Part shown: positions 8,464 through 17,561 of the stretch, one piece after another
Position numbering within the stretch: the stretch's first letter is position 1
How the letters are laid out: each line of letters starts with the position of its first letter
Origin: Leisingera thetidis
GTDB lineage: Bacteria; Pseudomonadota; Alphaproteobacteria; Rhodobacterales; Rhodobacteraceae
Direction: 5' to 3'
Length of the DNA stretch: 64,000 nt
Assembly: GCF_025857195.1 (NCBI RefSeq)
Contig: NZ_CP109789.1
Location: 1-64,000 of the forward strand
Translations under genes and position numbers: made by a program
Notes under the pieces: model-generated
Seen by the model: only the letters and a program-made list of their open reading frames with translations
Told to the model about the DNA's origin: nothing
The model's database searches: none

Positions 8464-9531
8464 ATGAACGTAAAACCACGTGCGCGCGATCTAGGCCTGC
8501 CGTTTAACGGTGAAACCGGCCCTTATAATGCCATCACAGATATCAAAGGTTTGAAGGTCGGGTTCACAACGCTGACGGACCAATCCCGCAATATCCGGAC
8601 CGGCGTGACGGCAATCCTGCCGCGCGGGGACGCGTCGGAACCCAAGCCGGTCTGGGCCGGTCAGTATGCCCTCAATGGCAATGGTGAGATGACCGGCACC
8701 CATTGGATCAACGATGCCGGTTACTTCGCGGGCCCCATCTGCATCACCAATACCCATTCTGTCGGTATGGCCCATCATGGGGCAACCCGCTGGATGATTG
8801 AAACCTATGAGGACTATTTCTGTAAAGAGCATGCCTCGGCCATGCCGGTTGTGGCAGAAACCTATGATGGCGTTCTGAATGACATCAATAGCCAACATGT
8901 CACCTCCGAGCATGCGATCGCCGCGCTGAACAGCGCCACATCCGGGCCGGTCGCCGAAGGTGCTGTTGGCGGCGGCAATGGCATGATCTGTTATGAGTTC
9001 AAAGGGGGCACGGGAACCGCCTCTCGGCGGATCGAAATCGGGGGCGAAACTTATACCGTGGCCGCACTCGTACAGGCCAACCATGGGATCCGGCCATGGC
9101 TCAACATCCTTGGAAAACCAGTCGGGAAAATGATGCCCGAAGACCGGATCCTCGAACAGGAAACCGGATCGATCATCGTCATACTCGCCACCGATGCTCC
9201 CTTGTCCGCCCTGTCACTGAGGCAGGTCGCCAAAAGGGCAGCTATCGGCATCGGGCGTGGGGGCAGCCCGTGGGGGAACAATTCGGGCGACATTTTCCTG
9301 GCGCTTTCCGTCGCCAACGAACAGCGCATGCCGCAGATGGAAACGGCGCTGACGACGCGCACGGAACTCAACATGGGGTTGCTTGATCCTTTTTACCTTG
9401 CAGCTGTCGAATGCGTGGAAGAATCCGTTGTGAATGCAATTGTCGCAGGAGAAGACACGCCGTCCTTCAAGCCCGAGGGGTTGGTTTGCAAGGGAATCGA
9501 CACGACCAGATTGTCAGCGCTCTTTTGTTGA
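8464..9531 (+). CDS. DmpA/P1-family self-cleaving aminopeptidase (peptidase family S58)
   Basis: 355 residues, the normal length. DmpA/BapA-type enzymes are made as one chain and cut themselves in front of a serine that becomes the N-terminal nucleophile of the beta chain. Here that junction is N273-S274 in GNNSGDIF, the same Asn-Ser form as in beta-peptidyl aminopeptidases. The conserved VTAILPRG, ITNTHSVG, GAVGGGNGM and ALVQANHG blocks are present. Members act on D- or beta-amino-acid N-termini, amides and esters. Its position after a polyamine/amino-acid-type binding protein suggests processing of an imported amide or short peptide. There is no signal peptide. Confidence 0.88.
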   Translation: MNVKPRARDLGLPFNGETGPYNAITDIKGLKVGFTTLTDQSRNIRTGVTAILPRGDASEPKPVWAGQYALNGNGEMTGTHWINDAGYFAGPICITNTHSVGMAHHGATRWMIETYEDYFCKEHASAMPVVAETYDGVLNDINSQHVTSEHAIAALNSATSGPVAEGAVGGGNGMICYEFKGGTGTASRRIEIGGETYTVAALVQANHGIRPWLNILGKPVGKMMPEDRILEQETGSIIVILATDAPLSALSLRQVAKRAAIGIGRGGSPWGNNSGDIFLALSVANEQRMPQMETALTTRTELNMGLLDPFYLAAVECVEESVVNAIVAGEDTPSFKPEGLVCKGIDTTRLSALFC

Positions 9532-9801
9532 GCACAAACTCGAACTTGTCGTGCGGAAGCACCAAGTGCAGCTCTCTGTTTGCGGGATCGTCAAGTGCGG
9601 GTTCTATTGCCGTTCGGGGTCCTGGTTCTCTACGAAGTCGGTGTTTCCGCTTCCTGATGGCGTCCGGGAGCTGACCAGCCAGAATGTCATTCGCGAAGTG
9701 AGCGTCACGCTCCTTCAGCCGCTTTGACTGGCTTGATCCGCCGCCGTCCCGAAGGACGCTGAACCCGCCCTGTCTCTTGTGGGCGGGATCTCAGTTGGTT
9801 G
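9532..9801. other. Gene-free spacer with a GC hairpin
   Basis: No supported gene. It holds an inverted repeat, CCCGCCC at 9764-9770 and GGGCGGG at 9781-9787 with a 10-base loop, not followed by a T run on the + strand. This could be part of the IS110 end region or a weak terminator for the peptidase gene. Confidence 0.4.
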
Positions 9802-10840
9802 TCAGGTGATAAGTTCCTTTCCCGGTTCAAAGACTGTCTGGTCGCGCCAGATGCACATCATGACGACAGCGAGCTTTCGGGATGCCGCCACTGCGGCTTT
9901 CTTGAAGCCCTTCCGATCTTGCAGCCTCTTGGCCCAAGCGCGCAGCTGTGATGGCTTTCTGACCTGGGTGATTAAGGTGGTGGCCGCGGAGTAGAGCAGT
10001 CTTCGCAGATCACGATCTCCGCATTTTGATATCCGGCCGGACCAGTCCATGTCTCCGGATTGGTGCCGCCGCGGCGTGAGGCCGAGAAAGGCGCCGACGT
10101 CCCTCGATCTCCGGAAACGCTCCGCATTGTCGAGGGTAGCGATAAAGGACAGCGCGACGACAGGCCCAACCCCCGGGACGGTCATGAGGCGGCGGGCAAG
10201 GCCGCTTTCGCGTGCGATGAGCCTGAGATCTTCATCCATCGCTTCCGCGGCCGCGCACAGGGTTCTGTGGATCGGAATGAACATGTCAGCCATCACGCCG
10301 AGCGCCGGGTCGGTCTGGCCTGCCCCGGCGAGTTGGTCGCGGAAGCCCTGCCGCAGGTTTGCACGGCCTACTGAACCCATGCAGACCCCGAAAACCTTCA
10401 GCACGCCTCGAACATGCGCTTCAAGGTCCTTGCGCATCCTGATCAGGCGCTCCCGTGCGCCAATGAGTACGCGAACCCGCTCCGACGCCTCGCTTCTGAT
10501 GTGAACCCGGCTGAACCAGCCGGTGCGGGCCAGATGCGCCAGCCCTTCGGCATCACCGGTATCGGACTTGTTGATCCGCCCAGACAGCGCCTTGTGCGCC
10601 AGGCGGGCATCAATGCAGATGATCGGAAGGCCGCGTTTCTCCAGCTCGCGGGTGAGCCAGATGGCCAGGATGCCACTCATGCACCACCCGCTCGGGCTTG
10701 GCGGAATGTTCGAAAATAAACGATGCAATCTCGTCCGGATCCGAACTGGTTTCGCCGCGCGCCAGCACCTCGCCATCTTCATCGACAACACAGATCGACA
10801 CGGATTTGACGGACACGTCCAGACCAACATAATGCAACAT
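9802..10840 (-). pseudogene. IS110-family transposase, frameshifted
   Basis: The chain starts at the ATG complementary to 10838-10840 (MLHYVGLDVSVKSVSICVVD) with the first RuvC-like Asp in GLDVS. The frame is lost near 10680, where comparison with the family pattern RVVHESGILAIWL suggests two bases missing. The second frame continues through IDARLAHKA, KSDTGDAEGLA and the C-terminal transposase_20 domain (LMTVPGVGPVVALSFI, FLGLTPRRHQSGD). IS110 enzymes are DEDD recombinases guided by an element-encoded RNA. As sequenced, this one is inactive. Confidence 0.85.
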
Positions 10841-11085
10841 GGTCGTTCTCCTTCACGGCTGGTTTTGCTGAGGCCGATCTTATCGGACCTCGTTCGCCCT
10901 GGGAGAGCGGCCGCCGCAAACACACCATGTCATTCGTTTCTTCAGTGTAAGCGGCAGCTCCGTCCGCATCTCGCCCATCAAACTTCCGGCATTGAAAGTC
11001 CGGTGTGTAAAAAGTGCTGAGCGTTAGATTTGGAAAGGGCTGGCAGCTGCCATCGTTGGGCCTAAAAGTCCTCAGCCATCACAGC

Positions 11086-11996
11086 GGCTCTGTCAGGTTG
11101 CTGATGTCAGGCTGAGTTTATTGGTGACGGCGAAGATCAAGCGGTCAATTCGGCGGAATAGCCGATCCACAGCGAGAACGCGTCGTACCTTGCGTGGCGG
11201 TAAGATTCTGCGGACAGACGGTTGCTGCGCGACAAACTGGATGAGATTCTATGTCGCGGCATCGGTGACGTTATCATCCTGATTGTCGCTGGCGTCTCAC
11301 TCAGATTGACGCGCAATAGACGGTGGCGCTTCGGGCGGAACAGACTGGCGGCCTGATCGTGCGCAGAAAGGAACTGCTGCGCCTGGCGCGGGGATTTGAA
11401 CCGGCCCATGATCTTCTCGCGTCTTCGGGTATGCCGGTGGGAGGCCTCGCTTCGGTTGTTCAAGCCCTTGTGCTGGCGATGCTCGATTCCGGGTGCGATC
11501 TGTGCCTTGGCTGCACCGTAGGATCGCAGTTTGTCCGTCACCAGGACACGGGGCTGGCCCCACCGTTTCATGAGTTTCCGCAAAAAACGGAGGGCTGCGG
11601 CCTTGTTGCGTCGCGACTGGATCAGGATTTCGAGCACATCGCCCTTGGCGTCTACGGCCCGCCAAAGCCAGTGGCTCCGGCCTTTGATCCGGATCACGAC
11701 TTCATCGAGATGCCATTTATCCGCCGGCGCTGAACGGTCCCGGCGGATCTTTGCGGCAAACTGATGCCCGAACCGGTTCACCCAGTCACGGATCGTCTCG
11801 TACGAAACTGAGACACCGCGTTCCGCCAACAGATCCTCAACGTCGCGCAGGCTCAGAGCGAACCGATGGTAGGCCCAAACGGCGTAACCAATCACACTCC
11901 GCGGAAACCTGAAGCCCTTGATCCGGGGCAAATCTTTGATGTTCAGCATGACAGAGAACTACCCCGCCGGTGCGGCGTCAACAACCTGACAAAGCC
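11086..11996 (-). mobile_element. IS6-family element (type B), copy 1, 911 bp
   Basis: Bounded by inverted repeats GGCTCTGTCAGGTTGCTGAT at 11086 and the complement of GGCTTTGTCAGGTTGTTGAC ending at 11996. It is about 100 bases longer than the type A element because of an internal insertion in the transposase gene. The flanking 8-mers (ATCACAGC, GTCACGGG) are not a duplication. The second copy lies inverted at 22324-23234, and the two bracket the peptide transporter/oxoprolinase module. Confidence 0.88.
11137..11949 (-). CDS. IS6-family transposase (type B, copy 1), with 34-residue insertion
   Basis: 270 residues, against about 235 for the family. It shows the N-terminal HTH (DLPRIKGFRFPRSVIGYAVW), DDE residues in KWHLDEVV, LVTDKLRSY and NNRSEASHRHTRRREK, and the family ending SAESYRHARYDAF. 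Between RPKRHRL and SAESYRHAR lies an extra 34-codon segment rich in Ser, Thr and Arg. It is exactly in frame and flanked by a 6-base repeat (AGACGG at 11216 and 11318 on the + strand). It follows the last catalytic Glu, so activity may survive. This copy is the intact one of the two and could mobilise both. Confidence 0.9.
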   Translation of the reverse strand: MLNIKDLPRIKGFRFPRSVIGYAVWAYHRFALSLRDVEDLLAERGVSVSYETIRDWVNRFGHQFAAKIRRDRSAPADKWHLDEVVIRIKGRSHWLWRAVDAKGDVLEILIQSRRNKAAALRFLRKLMKRWGQPRVLVTDKLRSYGAAKAQIAPGIEHRQHKGLNNRSEASHRHTRRREKIMGRFKSPRQAQQFLSAHDQAASLFRPKRHRLLRVNLSETPATIRMITSPMPRHRISSSLSRSNRLSAESYRHARYDAFSLWIGYSAELTA

Positions 11997-12060
11997 GTCA
12001 CGGGATTGCAATTTGTGGTCTGGCTATGCTGCCGAAAAGGCAGCTTGGAATCCAGAAGCC
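11997..12060 (+). repeat. Probable remnant of an IS6 transposase 3' end
   Basis: Directly outside the type B element, a short + strand frame reads DCNLWSGYAAEKAA, closely matching the type A transposase ending DLWNGYAAEISA. Only about 40 bases are recognisable. It suggests type B recombined into or next to an older type A copy. Confidence 0.4.
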
Positions 12061-12073
12061 TCACCCAACTGAA

Positions 12074-12910
12074 TCACGCGCCAGCAACTTTGCGATCCCC
12101 TACCGATTGCGGTACCTGTACTTCGGGCATCGCGCCAATCAGCATCCGCGCATAGTCACTTTCAGGAAAATCGAAAATTCTATCCGTGTTGCCTTCTTCC
12201 ACTAATTCACCGCGGTAAATTAGCGCTACCCGGTCGCAGAGGTAGCGCACTACCGCGAGGTCATGGCTGATGAAGAAGTAAGTCAATCCAAGCTTGTCCT
12301 GCAAATCGCAAAGCAAGTTCAGCACCTGCGCTTGCACCGAGACATCCAGTGCCGAAGTTGGTTCGTCCAGCAACAAAAGCTCTGGCCCCGAGGCGAGCGC
12401 CCGGGCGATGCAAATGCGCTGCCGCTGGCCACCGGAAAACTCATGCGGGTAGCGAGACAGGTGCTGAGGGCCGAGCCCGACAAGCGACAAGAGCTCCGCT
12501 GCCCGGTCGATCCGCTGGCGCCGGCCGAGGCCCAGTGTATCCCGGTGGATCAGCATTGGCTCGGTCACAATGTCTTGGACGGACATCCGCGGATTGAGCG
12601 ACGCATAGGGATCCTGAAACACGATCTGCACACGGGCACGCAGGCGGCGCATCTCGGCAGCCGACAGCGCCGCGAGGTCGCGGCCTTCGAATAGGATGCG
12701 CCCAGTGGTTGGGGTTTCCAGATGCAATATCGACCGCGTCAGGGTGGTCTTGCCGGAACCGCTCTCGCCGACCAGCCCGAAGCTCTCGCCCTTGCGCACC
12801 GAGAGCGAGACATTTTTTAGCGCCTGCACCTCTTTGGTGTGGCCGAAAAGGGCGCGGCGGGCGCCATAGACTTTCGAGACATTCTCGATTTTCAGGATAG
12901 GTTCAGACAT
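12074..12910 (-). CDS. Oligopeptide/dipeptide ABC transporter ATP-binding protein (DppF/OppF type)
   Basis: 278 residues with Walker A GESGSGKTT, Q-loop QDPYASLNPR, signature SGGQRQR, Walker B LLLLDEPTSALD and the switch His in FISHDLAVV. QDPYASLNPRM and the short C-terminal extension fit the DppF/OppF subunit, which pairs with the DppD-like ATPase encoded just upstream (8-base overlap of start and stop). It powers import of short peptides or modified amino acids. It is the last gene of the operon and ends about 80 bases from the IS6 copy; the right-hand end of the protein looks nearly complete. Confidence 0.92.
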   Translation of the reverse strand: MSEPILKIENVSKVYGARRALFGHTKEVQALKNVSLSVRKGESFGLVGESGSGKTTLTRSILHLETPTTGRILFEGRDLAALSAAEMRRLRARVQIVFQDPYASLNPRMSVQDIVTEPMLIHRDTLGLGRRQRIDRAAELLSLVGLGPQHLSRYPHEFSGGQRQRICIARALASGPELLLLDEPTSALDVSVQAQVLNLLCDLQDKLGLTYFFISHDLAVVRYLCDRVALIYRGELVEEGNTDRIFDFPESDYARMLIGAMPEVQVPQSVGDRKVAGA

Positions 12911-13940
12911 GCTCCAGCACCTCCTTTTCGGTCAGACGGATACAGGCCGCGTGGTGCCCGCTGCTTACCTCGACGGCCGGCGGCAGGGCCTTGGTGCAAG
13001 CCGCAACCGCGCGTGGGCAGCGCGGGGCGAAGCGGCAGCCCGGAGGCGGCGTGACAAGGTTCGGCACTGAGCCGCCCAGCCCGTTGAGCGACCCGCGCCG
13101 CGAATGCCTGGTCGGGATCGCCGCCATCAAAGCCTGGGTGTAAGGGTGGGCCGGTCTGCCGATGACTTCCGCCACCGGGCCAGATTCGACAATATTGCCG
13201 GCATACATGACCGCAACATGGGTGCAGGTCTCAGCCACCACGCCAAGATTGTGGGTGATCAGGATAACACCTATTTTGTGTTCGGCCACGGTACCTTTCA
13301 GCAGCTTGAGGATTTGCGCCTGTACCGAGACATCAAGCGCCGTCGTCGGTTCATCCGCGATCAGCAGGTCGGGCCGCCCGATCAGCGCCATAGCAATCAG
13401 CACTCGCTGGCGCATTCCGCCCGAGAACTCGTGCGGAAAATTGTCCAGCCGTTCCCGGGCATTGGGAATACCGACCCGGTCCAGCATGCTGGCCGCCAGT
13501 TCGCGCGCCGCACGGCGGCGCTCGCTGTGCCCGGCCCCGGCGGGGCAATTCAGCACCGAGGGATCATGCTGAGCCGCCGCCAGCGCGACGTCGACCAGCT
13601 GATCGCCGATCCGGTAGGCCGGGTTGAGATTGGTGGTTGGATCCTGAAAGATCATGCCGATCCGCTTGCCGCGCAGCTTCTGAACCTGCCGTAGCGGCAG
13701 TTTCAGAAGATCGCGGCCCTCGAACATGATTTCGCCGCGCATGTAGCGCGCCGGCGGTGTCGGGACCAGCTGCGAAATTGACAGGCCAGTCAAGGACTTG
13801 CCGCAGCCGGATTCACCGACCAGGCCCCAGATCTCGCCGCGGTTCACGGTCAGTTCGATGCCGTTGAGCACATGCGCCACGCCTTCGAAACTGGTCATCG
13901 ACAGATGCAGGTCTCGGATGGAAAGCAGTGAATTGTCCAT
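12903..13940 (-). CDS. Oligopeptide/dipeptide ABC transporter ATP-binding protein (DppD/OppD type)
   Basis: 345 residues from the ATG complementary to 13938-13940; upstream in-frame sequence belongs to the permease gene. Motifs: Walker A GESGCGKS, QDPTTNLNP, signature SGGMRQR, Walker B LLIADEPTTALD, ITHNLGVV. The C-terminal PPPGCRFAPRCP cluster is the Cys-containing oligopeptide/dipeptide C-terminal domain; C308, C316 and C323-like cysteines may hold an iron-sulfur cluster as reported for some members. It is separated by one base from the permease stop. Confidence 0.92.
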   Translation of the reverse strand: MDNSLLSIRDLHLSMTSFEGVAHVLNGIELTVNRGEIWGLVGESGCGKSLTGLSISQLVPTPPARYMRGEIMFEGRDLLKLPLRQVQKLRGKRIGMIFQDPTTNLNPAYRIGDQLVDVALAAAQHDPSVLNCPAGAGHSERRRAARELAASMLDRVGIPNARERLDNFPHEFSGGMRQRVLIAMALIGRPDLLIADEPTTALDVSVQAQILKLLKGTVAEHKIGVILITHNLGVVAETCTHVAVMYAGNIVESGPVAEVIGRPAHPYTQALMAAIPTRHSRRGSLNGLGGSVPNLVTPPPGCRFAPRCPRAVAACTKALPPAVEVSSGHHAACIRLTEKEVLEHV

Positions 13941-13941
13941 G

Positions 13942-14838
13942 TCAGCGCCTCGCTTTCGGGTCAAGAATGTCGCGCAGCCCGTCGCCCAGCAGGTTGAAGC
14001 CGAAGACCGCAAGGAACATCGCCATGCCCGGTGCCATCGCCGTCCACCAGTAGTCCGGCATATAGGCGCGCGACAGGGACAGCAGGGTGCCCCATTCCGG
14101 CGTCGGCGGCCGCACACCGATGCCGATAAAGCCGAGCCCAGCCACGGTTAGGATGGCAAATCCCATGTCGAGCGACATCTTGACGATGATCGGTGACACC
14201 ACATTGGGCAGAATATGCCGGAAAAGGATGCGGCCCGGCGCGGCGCCGATGGCGCGGGCCGCGGTGACATAGACCTCCTCGCGCGCGGCCAGCACCTCGC
14301 CGCGGACCAGCCGGGCGTATCCGGGCCACCACGACAGGGAAATCGCGATTACCATGTTGGTGAACCCTGGGCCAAGCGCGGCGGCGATGGCCATGGCCAG
14401 GATCAGCCCCGGGATGGTCAGCGTCAGATCTGTCAGCCGCATCAGCACCTCGTCGGTCCAGCCGCCGACAAAGCCCGCGATGCCGCCGACCAGGGTACCG
14501 ATCACGGTGCCGATCAGCACCACGCCGAACCCGGCGAACACCGAAACCGTTGTCCCCGCCATCACCAGCGACAGCACATCCTGGCCCAGTTCGTTGGTTC
14601 CAAAGGGGTGCGCAGCCGAAGGCGGCTGGAACCGCTGTGCGGTGTCGACACCGCCAGCAACATGTTCGGGAAACGGTGCCAGTGCGGTGCCGAAGAGGGT
14701 AAAGAACAGCACCACTGCTACCATGGCCGCGCCCAGCATCGACAGTTTGGACTGGCGGAACCGGAACAGCGCCCGGCGCCAGCGGTCATTGCCGGCAGGC
14801 AGAGCGTCGGCGGAGGGGGTTTGATCAGTCACGGTCAT
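13942..14838 (-). CDS. Peptide ABC transporter permease (DppC type)
   Basis: 298 residues, about six membrane segments, with the cytoplasmic coupling EAA-type loop (AARAIGAAPGRILFRHILPNVVSPIIV). The N-terminal segment DRWRRALFRFRQSKLSMLGAAM is the usual DppC leader. Overlaps the DppB gene by 4 bases, so the permeases are made together. Confidence 0.92.
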   Translation of the reverse strand: MTVTDQTPSADALPAGNDRWRRALFRFRQSKLSMLGAAMVAVVLFFTLFGTALAPFPEHVAGGVDTAQRFQPPSAAHPFGTNELGQDVLSLVMAGTTVSVFAGFGVVLIGTVIGTLVGGIAGFVGGWTDEVLMRLTDLTLTIPGLILAMAIAAALGPGFTNMVIAISLSWWPGYARLVRGEVLAAREEVYVTAARAIGAAPGRILFRHILPNVVSPIIVKMSLDMGFAILTVAGLGFIGIGVRPPTPEWGTLLSLSRAYMPDYWWTAMAPGMAMFLAVFGFNLLGDGLRDILDPKARR

Positions 14839-15842
14839 GAGTATCGCACCTTCGGATTGATGACCCCGTACAGAAGGTCAATGATAAGGTTGGCTGCGAC
14901 GAACAGCAGCCCGATCACCAGCGCCACGCCGATCACCGGCATCATGTCCTGGGAAATGATCGCCTTGGTCGCGTAGAGGCCGAGACCGGGCCAGTCGAAC
15001 ACGGTCTCCACCAGAACGGTGCCGCCGAGGAGCCAGCCAAAGTAAAGGCCGATGACGGTCAGCGTTGCCGAAACCGCGTTACGGGCGACATATTTCAGAA
15101 TGATCTTGTTTCTCGGCAAGCCCAGGGCACGGGCGGTCATCACGTAGTCCTGACCCATCACTTCGATCGTCGAGGCGCGCATCATCCGCATGATTGTGGC
15201 CAGCGGCGACAGCGACATGGCGATTGCCGGCATGGCAAGGTGGCGCAGCGCAGTGCCGAACGTTTCCAGGTCGCCTGCGATCAGGGAATCGATTGTCAGA
15301 AAGCCGGTAACGGACGGCGGCGGAATCACGATGACCGGCAGGCGCCCCCCGAGCGGCAGCCACATCAGCCACATCGCAAAGCAGAGTTGAAGCAGTAGTC
15401 CGAGGAAAAACCGCGGCAGCGAGATGGCGCCGATGGCGAGCACCTGAGAGACGTAATCGGGCCAGCGGTTGCGCCAGACCGCCGTCACCAGCCCCAACGG
15501 AATGCCGATGAGCACCGCAAACAGCATGGCGGCAATTACCAGTTCCAGTGTCGCGGGCAGATAGGCTGCAATATCCGCGGCAACCGGGCGCCGAGTCAGC
15601 AGCGACGTCCCTAAATCACCTTGCAACAATCCGGCGGCGTAATTGGCGTATTGCACCCAGACCGGCTTATCGAGGCCGAATTCCCGGGCCAGGGCCTCAA
15701 TTTCCTCCGGGGTCGCATTCGGCCCGGCGGCAAGACCGACCGGGTCGCCGGGCAGCAGCCGGGCGATGGCGAACATGACCACTGTCAACCCGATCAGCAC
15801 CGGGATCAACATCACGCATCGCCTGACAATGAAATAGAGCAT
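14835..15842 (-). CDS. Peptide ABC transporter permease (DppB type)
   Basis: 335 residues from the ATG complementary to 15840-15842 (MLYFIVRRCVMLIPVLIGLTVV), preceded by GAAAGG. It has six predicted membrane segments, the family block RLLPGDPVGLAAGPNATPEEI and the coupling loop TARALGLPRNKIILKYVARNA. It forms the translocation channel with the DppC subunit. Confidence 0.92.
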   Translation of the reverse strand: MLYFIVRRCVMLIPVLIGLTVVMFAIARLLPGDPVGLAAGPNATPEEIEALAREFGLDKPVWVQYANYAAGLLQGDLGTSLLTRRPVAADIAAYLPATLELVIAAMLFAVLIGIPLGLVTAVWRNRWPDYVSQVLAIGAISLPRFFLGLLLQLCFAMWLMWLPLGGRLPVIVIPPPSVTGFLTIDSLIAGDLETFGTALRHLAMPAIAMSLSPLATIMRMMRASTIEVMGQDYVMTARALGLPRNKIILKYVARNAVSATLTVIGLYFGWLLGGTVLVETVFDWPGLGLYATKAIISQDMMPVIGVALVIGLLFVAANLIIDLLYGVINPKVRYS

Positions 15843-15903
15843 CGCTTTAGCCTTTCGTTCAAGGTGGGCCAGGCACGGGGAGAAGATGCCTGGCCCGAGG
15901 GGC

Positions 15904-17482
15904 TCAGCCGATTGATAGCGGCCAGGCCTCAACTGCGTTGGAAGCGACTGGCGTGAACTCGTAATTCTCAACGCTGTCGCGCAGTCCGATTTTGCGCAAT
16001 TCCAGCACACCGAAGATGTCGGGCGCATCCTCGATCACCTTACGTTGGAACTCGCCGTAGATCCCGGCCCGCTTCGCGGGGTCGATTTCGGCCCGCCCGG
16101 CCTCGATCAGCGCGTCCACCTCAGGGTTGTTGTAGACCGCGTTCTGCCAGCCGCCGTTTCGCGAGGAGTGATATGCGGCAAAGGCGATATTGTCGGGATC
16201 GCCGTAATTCGCCGTCTGGTAGACCGGAAAGAAATCCGGGAAGGTCTCGGGCGAGGCGCAGGCCGCCACCATGTCGGGCCATTTCAGTGGCTGGATCTCC
16301 AGATCGATACCGAGTTGCTTGAGGCTGTCGAGCATGATCAGCGACCAGCGGCGCTGCTGTTCCAGCCCCGAGACATGCACCATCCTGAGCGAGAAACCTC
16401 CCTCGGGCCGGTCCGTTTTGGCCATGTATTCCCGCGCCTTGTCCAGATCCATGCGCGGCACGTCAAGCGCCGGGTCATGGCCCAGAATACCGGTGGGCAG
16501 CGGCCCGGTCATCAGCTCGGCAAAGCCGGCCGAGTCTCGGATCGCTTCATAGTTCACCGCATGCGAGATCGCTTTGCGCAGGTTGATGTCCTGCAGCGGG
16601 CCGTGTTCGGTGTTCATCTTGATCGAAAATGTACGGTATTCCGGCTCGATTACCCGCACCACGCCCGGCGCGCCTTCCAGCGACTCCATGTCTTCGCTGG
16701 TCAGATCGACGGCCACATGCGCCTCGCCGCGCTGCAGCATGAGCCGTTGGGTCGCGGTCTCGCGCACGATCTGCCAGATCACCCCGTCGAGATTGCCGCC
16801 CCCCGCCTGCCAGGCCTCCTCGGCCCGCGCCAGGTGGTAAAGCGTGCCGACCTGAGAACGGGCGACCTGGAACGGGCCGGATCCGGCAGTATTTGCGAGC
16901 AGCCAGCTCTGCCCCATATCCTCGCCCAGGTTGGCCTCGACGGCCGATTTCTCGACGATGAAGATCCACGGCAGGACCTGCAGGAAGGCTGCGAACGGTT
17001 TGGCCAGGCTGAATTCCACCGTCTGCGCATCCGGCGCAGAGATGCCCTCAGGAGTGACGATTCCGCGGATCATCCAGGAATTGCCCTTGGCCAACTCCAA
17101 TGCGCGCTTGAAGGAATAGATAACGTCCTCCGGGGTGACCGGGCTGCCGCTGTGGAACCGGGCAGATGGATTGATCGCGAAGCGGTATGTCATCCCGTCC
17201 TCGCTGACGCTCCAGCTCTCGGCCAGCGCCGGAACAGGTTCGGGCGGGCTGCCGGTTACCCGCACCAACGGATCATACACATTGCGCATAAAGAAGGATG
17301 CGGAATAGCCAGTGGCGGTGTGGGGGGTCAAAGTTCGGAATATCCTGGCCGGATGCAATCACCAGAATATTGCGGCCGGACTGAGCAAACAGCCGGCCCG
17401 GCAGGGTCGCGCTGGCGAGGCCTGCGCCGGCCATCGCCAGCAGGCTGCGGCGGTTCATCTTAAGGTGGGAAGACGTTGCCAT
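15904..17482 (-). pseudogene. Peptide ABC transporter substrate-binding protein, frameshifted at a C6 run
   Basis: The chain starts at 17482 with an unusual leader: MNRRSLLAMAGAGLASATLPGR is a twin-arginine-like signal (RRSLL) and so may be exported folded. The first frame ends NFDPPHRHW; with one C removed from the run at 17322-17327 it reads NFDPHTATGYSASFFMRNVYDPL and continues to 15904. The rest is a typical family 5 binding protein (SWSVSEDGMTYRFAINPSARFHSGSPVTPEDVIYSFKR). It is first in the operon and supplies substrate to the permeases. The frameshift may be a sequencing error. Confidence 0.85.
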
Positions 17483-17561
17483 CTTGTCTCTCCTTGCTGG
17501 ATCAATTTTTTTGTATTTTTGTCCTGCGACGCGCCTGCGCCGCAGGATCAGTGCAGCGGGC

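Noticed and set aside
9764..9787. Intrinsic terminator after the DmpA-type gene
   Set aside because: There is a good GC hairpin but no T run after it; left only as a hairpin in a spacer entry.
16045..17463. 472-codon + strand frame opposite the peptide-binding protein
   Set aside because: No motif; antisense of a clear family 5 binding protein.
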